Source: Salipaludibacillus agaradhaerens
GTDB taxonomy: Bacteria > Bacillota > Bacilli > Bacillales > Salisediminibacteriaceae
Assembly (NCBI RefSeq): GCF_002019735.1
Contig: NZ_KV917378.1
Coordinates: forward strand, 3,436,869-3,500,868
DNA: 64,000 nucleotides
Reading direction: 5' to 3'
Position numbers and translations under genes: made by a program. Positions 43,896 through 51,598 of this stretch are shown piece by piece. The notes beneath the pieces were generated by a model. That model was not told where the DNA came from. It saw only the letters and a program-made list of their open reading frames with translations, and made no database searches. The first letter of the stretch is position 1. Each line of letters starts with the position of its first letter.

Positions 43896-45050
43896 ATGAG
43901 TTCCGTTCGTTCAATAGAAGTTATTTTAGAAAAAATGATGGATATGGTCGGAAGCAGTAAAGTAGAAATATTTGAAATAGGAGAAGAATCTCGTCATGAA
44001 TACCAGACACTAAAAAAAGAATTATCACAAATTCAAGAAAAAGTCGTGCAATTAATCGAACAATCTGAAAAGACAGAGCTTCATTCACGATTTGCAAGAA
44101 ACAGGCTGGCAGAAGTAAGCAAGCATTTTGCCAGTTACAGTGATGAAGAAGTTCGTGAAGCTTATGAGCAAGCTAATGATTATCAAGTGAAGCTAGCCCT
44201 CTTGCACCAAGAGGAAAAACAATTACGTGATCGAAGAGATCACATCGAGCGTCGGCTTATGAAGCTTGGGGAAACAATGGAGCGGGCCGATCACTTAATT
44301 AATCAAATTAATGTAGTGATCAATTATTTAACTGGAGACTTGCAACAAGTATCTGATATTATAGCCGATGCTGAAGAAATGCAGCAATTCGGATTGAAAA
44401 TCATTCAAGCTCAGGAAGAAGAACGAAAGAAAATCTCCCGTGAAATCCATGATGGGCCAGCTCAAACGATGGCGAATGTGATGCTAAGATCTGAGCTCGT
44501 CGAAAAAGTACTTGATCAAGATGGGGTAGAGAAAGCTAGGGTAGAAATTCATGATTTGAGACGGATGGTTAAAAACTCGTTGAGTGAAGTTCGTAGAATT
44601 ATTTATGATCTTCGACCGATGACACTTGATGATCTTGGACTTGTGCCAACATTAACAAAGTATCTGAGAAATGCAGAAGAACATACAGGTGTGTCTATTA
44701 CATTCCAAAGATTAGGGAAAGACCAGCGTCTTCCTTCAGAAATGGAAGTGGCGATTTTCCGTTTTATACAAGAAGCGGTCCAAAATGCATGCAAACATGC
44801 AGAGGCAACAGAAATAGTCGTGAAGATGGAAATGAAAAAAGATATCGTAAATGCTGTTATTAAAGATGATGGTAAAGGGTTTGATCCTGCGGTAAAAAAA
44901 GAAGGCAGCTTTGGACTCGTTGGTATGAAAGAACGAATAAATATGCTAGATGGACGCTTAAGTATTGACTCTAAACCGGGAAAAGGAACGCTGATTATGG
45001 TACAAGTACCGGTTAAACCACCAGCAAATAATCGAGTTGCTGAAGTGTAA
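43896..45050 (+). CDS. degS: Two-component sensor histidine kinase DegS
   Basis: This is a cytoplasmic kinase/phosphatase of 384 residues that phosphorylates DegU. The N-terminal sensor half (about 1-170) is a coiled coil without membrane segments, as in DegS. The HisKA_3 helix carries the phospho-acceptor His185 in SREIHDGPAQTMANVML. The ATPase domain has the N-box AVQNACKHA, DDGKGFDPA and SFGLVGMKERINMLDG. ATG 43896 is chosen since GTGAGG lies just upstream; a GTG at 43884 is part of that site. degU follows after 134 bases that hold a sigma-D promoter. The pair controls exoproteases, competence and motility in B. subtilis, so the bpr-like gene at 4712 is a plausible target. Confidence 0.96.
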   Translation: MSSVRSIEVILEKMMDMVGSSKVEIFEIGEESRHEYQTLKKELSQIQEKVVQLIEQSEKTELHSRFARNRLAEVSKHFASYSDEEVREAYEQANDYQVKLALLHQEEKQLRDRRDHIERRLMKLGETMERADHLINQINVVINYLTGDLQQVSDIIADAEEMQQFGLKIIQAQEEERKKISREIHDGPAQTMANVMLRSELVEKVLDQDGVEKARVEIHDLRRMVKNSLSEVRRIIYDLRPMTLDDLGLVPTLTKYLRNAEEHTGVSITFQRLGKDQRLPSEMEVAIFRFIQEAVQNACKHAEATEIVVKMEMKKDIVNAVIKDDGKGFDPAVKKEGSFGLVGMKERINMLDGRLSIDSKPGKGTLIMVQVPVKPPANNRVAEV

Positions 45051-45064
45051 TAGTCAATAAGACC

Positions 45065-45091
45065 TAAAAAAAGACGATCTTTGTCCGATAT
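45065..45091 (+). promoter_or_regulatory. Sigma-D promoter upstream of degU
   Basis: TAAA (45065-45068), exactly 15 bases, TCCGATAT (45084-45091). This differs by one base from the sigma-D consensus TAAA-N15-GCCGATAT and is identical in both boxes to the promoter at 63891. degU starts 94 bases downstream. It would let degU be made without degS in motile cells. Confidence 0.75.
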
Positions 45092-45184
45092 ACAAATTAG
45101 ACCCATTAGACGATCCTTTTAAATAGGAGAAAAAACATAACTGAATTCGTATAAATATATCATCAATAACAGGAGGAGAACGAA

Positions 45185-45883
45185 ATGGAAAGAGAAAATC
45201 AACTACGCATAGTACTTATCGACGACCACCAATTATTCCGTGAAGGGGTTAAACGGATCTTAAGCATGGAACCTAATTTTGAGGTTGCAGCAGAAGGTAA
45301 TGACGGAGAAGATGTTATAAATCTCGTAAGACAAACACGACCGGATGTTGTGTTGATGGATATTAACATGCCGAATGTGAATGGTATGGAAGCAACTAAA
45401 AATCTTGTAGAAACTTTCCCTGATGTTAAAGTTCTTATCCTTTCTATTCATGACGACGAAACGTATGTCACACACGTCTTAAAGACGGGGGCATCTGGCT
45501 ATCTTCTTAAAGAGATGGACACTGAAGCACTCATTGAAGCAGTGAAAGTTGTAGGGGATGGGGGCGCGTATATTCATCCTAAAGTTACCCACAATTTAAT
45601 TAATGAATATAGACGTTTAGCTTCTGATAATGGCACTGAAACAGAAATTGGTTTCAGAGAAGTGGAATACCGTAGGCCACTTCACCTTCTTACACGTCGT
45701 GAGTGTGAAGTTTTACAGCTTATGACAGATGGGAAAAGTAACCGAGCTATCGGAGAAGCTTTGTATATTAGTGAAAAAACGGTTAAAAACCATGTGAGTA
45801 ACATTTTACAGAAAATGAACATGAATGATAGAACACAAGCGGTCGTTGAAGCGATTAAAAATGGATGGGTAAAAGTTAATTAA
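45185..45883 (+). CDS. degU: Response regulator DegU
   Basis: This is a 232-residue NarL-type response regulator. The receiver domain (about 6-125) has the phospho-acceptor Asp59 in LMDINMP, the acidic pair in IDDHQLF, and the conserved Lys of YLLKEM. A linker leads to the LuxR-type helix-turn-helix (about 165-225: [43 protein letters not shown]). The ribosome site is AGGAGGAG. It is the partner of DegS encoded upstream. The stop is 3 bases from repeat copy G. Two further proteins encoded at 56076 and 57377 share its C-terminal pattern (DRTQAxVxAIKNGWV) but not its receiver residues. Confidence 0.97.
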   Translation: MERENQLRIVLIDDHQLFREGVKRILSMEPNFEVAAEGNDGEDVINLVRQTRPDVVLMDINMPNVNGMEATKNLVETFPDVKVLILSIHDDETYVTHVLKTGASGYLLKEMDTEALIEAVKVVGDGGAYIHPKVTHNLINEYRRLASDNGTETEIGFREVEYRRPLHLLTRRECEVLQLMTDGKSNRAIGEALYISEKTVKNHVSNILQKMNMNDRTQAVVEAIKNGWVKVN

Positions 45884-45886
45884 GCT

Positions 45887-46040
45887 TTTATCACAGATGA
45901 CTATCCGTTCCCTGCTCAACATAGAGAGGAGAGCGATATCTATTTAGGCGAGAGCTAACGGACGCTAATGTCCTGATTGACTCAACTGACAATCACTGGT
46001 AGAAGAACAAAAACCCCCACTGATTGACGGTTCGTTTTAT
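45887..46040 (+). repeat. bcr1-like dispersed structured repeat, copy G
   Basis: Full-length copy, 154 bp, with identical TTTAT at 45887-45891 and 46036-46040. Stem TCCGT/ACGGA, inner ATAGA/TCTAT with loop GAGGAGAGC. The 3' hairpin is imperfect (AATCACTGG opposite CCACTGATT). It begins 3 bases after the degU stop. Confidence 0.87.
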
Positions 46041-46057
46041 ATCTTATATAAAAAAGT

Positions 46058-46135
46058 AAACATGCACCTGTGTCTACGACAGGTGCATGTTTGTGTGGAC
46101 ATGCCTAGTTATCCCTTGATATTATAGGGATAACT
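46058..46135. other. Two strong hairpins between degU and fakB
   Basis: First: AAACATGCACCTG / CAGGTGCATGTTT (46058-46070 / 46080-46092), a perfect 13-bp stem. Only GTGTGG follows on the + strand, but ACTTTTTT follows on the minus strand. Second: AGTTATCCC / GGGATAACT (46107-46115 / 46127-46135), perfect 9 bp, without a T-run. They may end degU transcription weakly or shape the fakB leader. Confidence 0.6.
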
Positions 46136-46202
46136 GAAGTTATGAGAAAAGAAAAACTGGATTCTCATAATGCAAATAAAGAAGGAAGAAGTGAGAATCT
46201 TT

Positions 46203-47051
46203 ATGAGTGATATTGCAATAGTAACTGACAGCACAGCATATATCCCACAAGATTTACGTAAGCAATACAATATTACAATGGTCCCTCTTAACGTTATTTT
46301 TGGGGAAACGGTCTTTAAAGAAGGAGATTTAACCACAGAGACATTTTACGAAAAAATGAGGGAAGCTGATGAATTACCAACGACATCACAGCCTTCTATT
46401 GGTCTTTTTGAAGAAACGTTTCATCAGCTTGGACAAGAACACGATGAGATAATCGTCATTACACTATCAAGTGGCATTAGCGGCACTTATCAGACAGCTG
46501 TTGCGGCTGGAAATATGACAGATAATGTGAACGTGCATGTGTTTGATTCAGAAGTCAGTTGTATGGTACAAGGTTTGTTTGTATTAGCTGCGGCAAAAAT
46601 GGTGCGAAAGGGGATTGAATCTCAAGCCATTCTAGCTCAACTGGAAAGTATGAAAAAGAAGAGCCGTGCGTATTTTATGGCAGATGACCTCAGTCATCTT
46701 CACCGAGGTGGCCGATTAAATGGCGCTCAGCTTGTGGTAGGAAGCTTACTGCAAATAAAACCTGTTCTTCATTTTGACAACAAAGTGATTGTCCCTTATG
46801 AAAAAGTAAGAACTGCAAAAAAAGCACTAGCGAAAATATATTCATTGCTTGATAATGATGCCAAAGGTGGAGTTGCCTTGGATATTGTTGTGATTCATGC
46901 TAACCGGCCTGAAAAAGCAGAAGAAATAGCAGCAGAATTAAAAGGTAAATATCCAGCTACGAACGTCCACCTTAGCTATTTTGGTCCAGTTATTGGCACT
47001 CATCTAGGTGAGGGTAGCCTTGGCATCGGATGGGTAGAGACCCAAGTATAA
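46203..47051 (+). CDS. fakB: DegV-family fatty-acid-binding protein FakB
   Basis: This 282-residue cytoplasmic protein holds a fatty acid so that the kinase FakA can phosphorylate it for phospholipid synthesis. Domain 1 starts IAIVTDSTAYIPQDL and carries the TSQPSIGLFEETF and VITLSSGISGTYQTA motifs that bind the carboxylate. Domain 2 includes LSHLHRGGRLNGAQ and the C-terminal GPVIGTHLGEGSLGIGWV. The family was named DegV for its place beside degSU, which is conserved here; the B. subtilis counterpart is YviA/FakBA. ATG 46203 is the Met at which the family starts and is preceded by GGAAGAAGTGAG. The chain selectivity of the lipid pocket cannot be told. Confidence 0.92.
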   Translation: MSDIAIVTDSTAYIPQDLRKQYNITMVPLNVIFGETVFKEGDLTTETFYEKMREADELPTTSQPSIGLFEETFHQLGQEHDEIIVITLSSGISGTYQTAVAAGNMTDNVNVHVFDSEVSCMVQGLFVLAAAKMVRKGIESQAILAQLESMKKKSRAYFMADDLSHLHRGGRLNGAQLVVGSLLQIKPVLHFDNKVIVPYEKVRTAKKALAKIYSLLDNDAKGGVALDIVVIHANRPEKAEEIAAELKGKYPATNVHLSYFGPVIGTHLGEGSLGIGWVETQV

Positions 47052-47070
47052 ATAAAAAATGAGACAAATT

Positions 47071-47096
47071 AAAAGGGAGGCAGCAAACTCCCTTTT
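47071..47096 (+). terminator. Weak terminator after fakB
   Basis: AAAAGGGAG / CTCCCTTTT (47071-47079 / 47088-47096) followed by CCTCTTAT. The T-run is part of the stem and then interrupted. Confidence 0.55.
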
Positions 47097-47222
47097 CCTC
47101 TTATATTCTTAAATGAAACTGGAGCAGCCTCGCTTTAATACCTTACCCCTTTTTATCCCAGTAAGAGATCAATAATTAGGATATCCATTAAAAACATCAT
47201 ATCGTTAAAGGAGGTAGCACAC

Positions 47223-48809
47223 TTGCGTTTTTATGCCGCTAATCAATGGGAAATAAACGATCATCCCACACTTTTTCCTTATTCATTCAAGTGTAAAAGG
47301 AAGCAATGGCTTATTCCTGAAAGGTTATTACCTTCGTCAATACCCCCTCATAACATTAAACGTTCTTCGCTCATTCGCTTATCAGACTATCCATTCACTA
47401 AATGGTATTTTCCCAACGTCAATAAAACCTATCAACCTGAAAAAGCATTAAAAACCATGTTAACGGGTCGACTGTTATTGTTAGACGAGGTTGTTCAAAA
47501 AATACCGTTGAAACTCATTCATGAACACGTGGGTAATGGCTATATACAGTATAAAGCAGGTCTAGATTTTAGAACCTCAGAACCTACGTGTAACAGATGT
47601 GGTAATAATGATTCATTTCTGTTTGGACGGTTTACATGTAGCCGATGTAAGAAAAATTGCATCTACTGTCGGGCATGTCTCATGATGGGACGTGTAACAT
47701 CTTGTACGCCTTTACTTACTTGGGAGGGGAATGAGGAGCGAGTAATGAATGTGCCCCAGATGGCGTGGACAGGTTCCCTCACGTTAGAACAAGAGAAAGC
47801 ATCAAAGTTTTTGAGACAACAATTAGAGACGCTAAAAGAACGAAAGGAGTGTCTAGTATGGGCAGTGTGTGGCGCTGGAAAAACAGAAATGTTATTTTCA
47901 TTAATAGAACGAGCATTAAAGGCTCAGTTCCCGATTCTTATTGCAACTCCTCGAACAGATGTGGTATTAGAATTAATTCCTCGGTTGAAAGCCTCCTTTC
48001 CTAATACGGATGTCAATGGTTTTTATGGAGGAATAAGTGAAGAGGCCCGTTATGCTCAAAGCCAAATCTATGTGGCTACGACCCATCAAGTTCTTCGATA
48101 CTCACGATTTTTTCCCCTTGTTATTATTGACGAAGTGGATGCTTTTCCTTATACACATGACAAGAAGTTACAATTCGCTATTGAGCGTGCAAGGGCCAGC
48201 CAAAGTCTTACGGTCTACCTTACTGCAACTCCCTCTAAAGCATTCAAGAAAAAGGTAAAAAATGAAGAACTGGCTTATGTAAAGGTGACCCAACGCTATC
48301 ATGGCCATCCTTTGCCAGAACCTCAGTTCATTTGGATAGGTAACTGGCGGAAAAAGCTTTCAAAAAATCATCTTCCCCTTCCTCTAGCATCCTGGCTTTC
48401 TAAACATTTAAACGATCATAAACAAATTTTATTATTTTTTCCAGCAGTAAATGTAATGAAAATAGCCGAAAAAGTCATTAAAACAGTGTTCAAACAACAA
48501 AAAATAGATGCCGTTTATGCTGAGGAGGCAGAACGGAGAGAGAAAGTCATGCGTTTTAGAAATGGCCATACACGCCTACTGTTAACAACAACAATACTCG
48601 AACGGGGTATTACTATTAAGGATATTCAAGTAGCTGTCCTGGGAGCTGAAGATACGATATTCACTGAGGCGGCGTTAGTTCAGATTGCAGGTAGAGCTGG
48701 CCGTAGTCCAGTTGCTCCAGAAGGAGACGTTAGTTATTTTCACCATGGGAAAACTAAAGCTATGGTAGATGCGGTAAACCATATAAAACGAATGAATGAT
48801 ACTTTTTAA
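47223..48809 (+). CDS. comFA: Competence helicase ComFA
   Basis: This is a 528-residue membrane-associated DEAD-type ATPase that helps pull single-stranded DNA into competent cells. An N-terminal zinc finger (about 120-160, CNRCGN ... CSRCKKNCIYCRAC) precedes the two RecA-like domains. Walker A is CGAGKT with Lys220, the DEVD box is at 303-306, motif III reads LTATP, and motif VI is QIAGRAGR near residue 490. The start is TTG 47223 with an excellent AAAGGAGGT site. The length is slightly above that of B. subtilis ComFA (463). comFC follows after 62 bases; comFB, which lies between them in B. subtilis, is missing. Confidence 0.95.
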   Translation: MRFYAANQWEINDHPTLFPYSFKCKRKQWLIPERLLPSSIPPHNIKRSSLIRLSDYPFTKWYFPNVNKTYQPEKALKTMLTGRLLLLDEVVQKIPLKLIHEHVGNGYIQYKAGLDFRTSEPTCNRCGNNDSFLFGRFTCSRCKKNCIYCRACLMMGRVTSCTPLLTWEGNEERVMNVPQMAWTGSLTLEQEKASKFLRQQLETLKERKECLVWAVCGAGKTEMLFSLIERALKAQFPILIATPRTDVVLELIPRLKASFPNTDVNGFYGGISEEARYAQSQIYVATTHQVLRYSRFFPLVIIDEVDAFPYTHDKKLQFAIERARASQSLTVYLTATPSKAFKKKVKNEELAYVKVTQRYHGHPLPEPQFIWIGNWRKKLSKNHLPLPLASWLSKHLNDHKQILLFFPAVNVMKIAEKVIKTVFKQQKIDAVYAEEAERREKVMRFRNGHTRLLLTTTILERGITIKDIQVAVLGAEDTIFTEAALVQIAGRAGRSPVAPEGDVSYFHHGKTKAMVDAVNHIKRMNDTF

Positions 48810-48871
48810 CGTGAAATTTACACGCGTTATGTTAACTAGAAGGCCCATTAAAAGAGAGCGGGGGAAGAAGA

Positions 48872-49738
48872 ATGACTGCTATTTTAAATGGAAGTGATCG
48901 ATGTCTCTATTGCCATAACGTCTTTAGTACAGAGGTAAGCTGGCAGTCTTTTGTCGGAATTGAGGCTAAGAAGCTTCTATGTGCCGATTGTGATAGTAAG
49001 CTCGAGCCAATAAAGATGATTTGTTGTGATATGTGTGGACGCCCCATTCAACGTAAAGAAAAAACTAGTGGAAGGTTTAGTTTGAAAGGTAAGCATATTT
49101 CATCTAACGAACAGAACGGGGATTTTATTCCTTCTACTGGCACGAATAGCCTCCCTCCCTTGTTTAGTCACAATCCAAGTCACCTATGCAGCGATTGCCA
49201 TTGGTGGTCAACTACACCGCTGTTATCGACACACCCTGTACAACATAGAGCTCTCTACACATATAATGTATTCATGCAAGAACTTATAGCCAAGTTTAAA
49301 TATAGAGGGGATGCTAAGTTGGCTGAGTTGTTTACTGATGGACTTAAAGAACTAACAAAATCGATTGGTCGCATTGATTGTGTGACAGTCATTCCTTTAA
49401 CAGATGAGCGACTTTGGGAACGAGGCTTTAATCAAAGTGCTTTATTAGCTCAGGCATTTCCTTGGCAGGAAATACTTCAACGTAGAGGGACGGCGGGGAA
49501 GCAAAGTAAGCGAGGGAGAAAAAGCAGGATTGCTGTGTTTCATGAGCATATTTTTGAATTTACGAAAGAAGCTAATGAAAGAATATGGAAGGATAAATAT
49601 ATTCTTATTATTGATGACATTTATACGACAGGGACTACTCTCCGGGCAGCAGCCGAGCTTTTTTATAGAAGAGGAGCAGCTATCGTATATAGTGTGACAG
49701 TAGCGCGAGCTGTTGGGCAAATAAAAAATAAGACTTAA
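48872..49738 (+). CDS. comFC: Competence protein ComFC, phosphoribosyltransferase fold
   Basis: This 288-residue protein is needed for DNA uptake together with ComFA. It has an N-terminal zinc-binding region (CLYCHN, CADC, CCDMCGRP, CSDC) and a C-terminal type I phosphoribosyltransferase domain. The PRPP loop is IIDDIYTTGTT (about 246-256), and TVIPLTDERLWERGFNQSALLA is typical of the family. It is about 50 residues longer than B. subtilis ComFC; the extra length is a Lys/Ser/Asn-rich insert between zinc motifs (about residues 60-105). The ribosome site is AGCGGGGG. It probably shares a transcript with comFA. The stop overlaps a sigma-D-like promoter for yvyF. Confidence 0.9.
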   Translation: MTAILNGSDRCLYCHNVFSTEVSWQSFVGIEAKKLLCADCDSKLEPIKMICCDMCGRPIQRKEKTSGRFSLKGKHISSNEQNGDFIPSTGTNSLPPLFSHNPSHLCSDCHWWSTTPLLSTHPVQHRALYTYNVFMQELIAKFKYRGDAKLAELFTDGLKELTKSIGRIDCVTVIPLTDERLWERGFNQSALLAQAFPWQEILQRRGTAGKQSKRGRKSRIAVFHEHIFEFTKEANERIWKDKYILIIDDIYTTGTTLRAAAELFYRRGAAIVYSVTVARAVGQIKNKT

Positions 49739-49762
49739 TACCTCGTTTGGAAAAGTCGATAT
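49736..49762 (+). promoter_or_regulatory. Probable sigma-D promoter for yvyF
   Basis: TAAT (49736-49739), 15 bases, GTCGATAT (49755-49762): one mismatch in each box to TAAA-N15-GCCGATAT. It begins at the comFC stop codon and lies 33 bases before yvyF. Confidence 0.55.
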
Positions 49763-49794
49763 AAAATATATATGAGTAGAAAGAGGGGTCAAAA

Positions 49795-50232
49795 ATGCCT
49801 GAATTACAAAATTGTCCGAACTGTGATAAATTGTTTGTGAAAGCCCTACGACCGGTATGTGATGCATGTGCACGAGAAGTGGAAGAAAAATTCGAGACCG
49901 TTTACACATTCATTAGAAAAAGAGAAAACCGACGAGCTTCGATTGAAGAAGTGCATGAAGCTACCGAGGTTGAAATTGATCTCATTATGCAGTTTGTTCG
50001 TGAAGGAAGACTCCATTTATCACAGTTTCCGAACCTTACGTATCCGTGTGAGAAATGCGGAGCGAAAATTCGTGAAGCGCGCTTATGTGTTAATTGTCGT
50101 GATGAGATTAACGAAGGCCTTCAGGCAGGAGAAAAACAAAAAGCCTTTGAAGACAGGAAAAGAGATCGGGAACGAGCTCGTTATCAAACCTATAGTGCCC
50201 TTGGAGACAAAGTAAGGCGGGAAAAGCCATAG
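49795..50232 (+). CDS. yvyF: Flagellar operon protein YvyF
   Basis: This is a 145-residue protein of the conserved YvyF family that heads the flgM-flgN-flgK-flgL cluster in Bacillus. It has two zinc ribbons: CPNC...CDAC near the N-terminus and CEKC...CVNC at about 82-101. Between them lies a winged-helix-like middle (VYTFIRKRENRRASIEEVHEATEVEIDLIMQFVREGRL). The C-terminal 35 residues are highly charged. A regulatory role in flagellar gene expression is often assumed, but the biochemical function is not established. The ribosome site is AAAGAGGGG. It is followed by a terminator, so flgM has its own promoter. Confidence 0.9.
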   Translation: MPELQNCPNCDKLFVKALRPVCDACAREVEEKFETVYTFIRKRENRRASIEEVHEATEVEIDLIMQFVREGRLHLSQFPNLTYPCEKCGAKIREARLCVNCRDEINEGLQAGEKQKAFEDRKRDRERARYQTYSALGDKVRREKP

Positions 50233-50235
50233 CTG

Positions 50236-50269
50236 AAAAAGTGTTCATCATTTGAGATGAGCACTTTTT
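50236..50269 (+). terminator. Terminator after yvyF
   Basis: AAAAAGTGTTCATC / GATGAGCACTTTTT (50236-50249 / 50256-50269), 14 bp with one G-T pair and a 6-base loop, ending in T5. Confidence 0.88.
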
Positions 50270-50609
50270 ATCTTGTTTTAAGGGTGGCAGGTGAAAATTA
50301 GAGTGTGAGCTAGTTTGCGGCAGGTCCAACTTTTCTAAACTCACGATGTACTTGTATTTAACCTCAACTGAAAACAAGGCTAATAAAGCAACTTAATTAT
50401 GATAGAAGACGTTTCAATATGGATAAGAAAGTTAAGGATAGGAAATCATGAGAATGATACGACCGCGGCTTCAGAGTAAAAGTTATTTAATAGTTATCTT
50501 ACCCAAACCATTCCTATACTAGGTCTAATAGTATATCTATAGCGTGTAATGCGGCGATTTAGTTTTAATAAATGATTCGTGTGACCTATAAGATTTTTTT
50601 CACGTTCAT
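50270..50609. other. Intergenic region upstream of flgM
   Basis: About 340 AT-rich bases between the yvyF terminator and the flgM promoter. I see no gene, repeat copy or clear second promoter here. Confidence 0.4.
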
Positions 50610-50636
50610 TAAAGATCATTAAACATTAGCCGATAT
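50610..50636 (+). promoter_or_regulatory. Sigma-D promoter of flgM
   Basis: TAAA (50610-50613), exactly 15 bases, GCCGATAT (50629-50636): a perfect match to the B. subtilis sigma-D consensus. flgM starts 60 bases downstream, closing the sigma-D / anti-sigma-D loop. Confidence 0.92.
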
Positions 50637-50695
50637 AGAAGGTAGAAGAAAAGGTATAACAGTTATAAGCGAAGGAATTATAGGAGGTGCACAAA

Positions 50696-50953
50696 ATGAA
50701 AATTAATCCAGCACATTCAATCCAACAATATCGAAAGTCACAAGAAGCACAGCAAAAAGTTGATCAAAATAAAATCAATCAATCTGATAAAGTGCAAATT
50801 TCGGAGGCAGCGAAAAAAATGGCTGAAGGAAGTGAAATCTCACCAGAACGTCAAGAGCATGTCAATCAAGTGAAACAGCAGATTGAGAATGGCACCTATA
50901 AAATTAACCATCAAGAAGTTGCCAGAAAGCTTTATGAATTTTGGGATCTTTAA
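50696..50953 (+). CDS. flgM: Anti-sigma-D factor FlgM
   Basis: This is an 85-residue protein that holds the flagellar sigma factor (SigD) inactive until the hook-basal body is complete. The C-terminal half contains the sigma-binding helices (DKVQISEAAKKMAEGSEISPERQEHVNQVKQQIENGTYKI, then ARKLYEFW). The N-terminal half is polar and probably unfolded. ATG 50696 has AGGAGGTG just upstream; a GTG/ATG-like start 9 bases earlier overlaps that site. It is transcribed from a perfect sigma-D promoter and is followed after 22 bases by flgN, in the same order as in B. subtilis. Confidence 0.95.
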   Translation: MKINPAHSIQQYRKSQEAQQKVDQNKINQSDKVQISEAAKKMAEGSEISPERQEHVNQVKQQIENGTYKINHQEVARKLYEFWDL

Positions 50954-50975
50954 AGATTAGTGAGGTGTAAATTGC

Positions 50976-51476
50976 GTGGTTGAGCAGCTAATACAAATTT
51001 TACAGGCGATGACTGTCGTACATGAACGCTTTAATGAGCAAGCCGTTAGAAAAGAAGAGATCATTAAAAAAGGAAATATAGAAGGTCTTGAACAAATCAT
51101 GAAAGAAGAGTCGCCTTTTATTCAAAAACTACGCAAACTTGAAAACGCAAGACAGACAGTGATTCGACAATGGATGGAAGACAAAGGTATTTTTGAAGAA
51201 GAAGTGACAATGGCACATCTTCTGCCGCTGTTCCCTGAGTCTGAACGCGAACAATTACACTACTGGCAACAACGACTTATGACAGAAATCCATACACTAA
51301 AAAAACAAAATGATCTCAATCACCAATTGTTAGAAGATTCCTTACGCTTTGTAAATTTTTCAATCGATGTCATGTCTCCGAAAACACCATTTTCTAGCTA
51401 CTCACATGATGGTAGGAATGAAGACTTTGAGGATAAGGAAGGCAGCGGACCATCATTATTCGATTCAAAAGCTTAA
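50976..51476 (+). CDS. flgN: Flagellar chaperone FlgN
   Basis: This is a 166-residue, mostly helical cytoplasmic protein that escorts the hook-associated proteins FlgK and FlgL to the flagellar export gate. The N-terminal two-thirds form a long coiled coil (VEQLIQILQAMTVVHERFNEQAVRKEEIIKKGNIEGL). FlgN_N-type features are KEESPFIQKLRKLENARQ and the later NQLLEDSLRFVNFSID. The C-terminal 35 residues are acidic and likely flexible. The start is GTG 50976 with GAGGTG upstream. It is directly followed by its clients flgK and flgL. Confidence 0.9.
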   Translation: MVEQLIQILQAMTVVHERFNEQAVRKEEIIKKGNIEGLEQIMKEESPFIQKLRKLENARQTVIRQWMEDKGIFEEEVTMAHLLPLFPESEREQLHYWQQRLMTEIHTLKKQNDLNHQLLEDSLRFVNFSIDVMSPKTPFSSYSHDGRNEDFEDKEGSGPSLFDSKA

Positions 51477-51598
51477 GCTATCTTTGTTAATAGACACGCT
51501 ATTATTGTCTTGCAGAGTATAAGGAAATCTGAATCTATTAAAATAGGAAACAATTGTGCAAGTGATCATATGAATAAGGGTTAGAAGGAGAGAATAGC

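Noticed and set aside
43663-43914. Minus-strand 83-codon frame upstream of degS
   Set aside because: It has no ribosome site, overlaps the degS start codon and its ribosome site, and matches no family I know. Kept only as part of the intergenic description.
44603-45106. Minus-strand 167-codon frame opposite degS
   Set aside because: It is the reverse shadow of the DegS ATPase domain; composition is Ser/Phe/Thr-rich without domain pattern or ribosome site.
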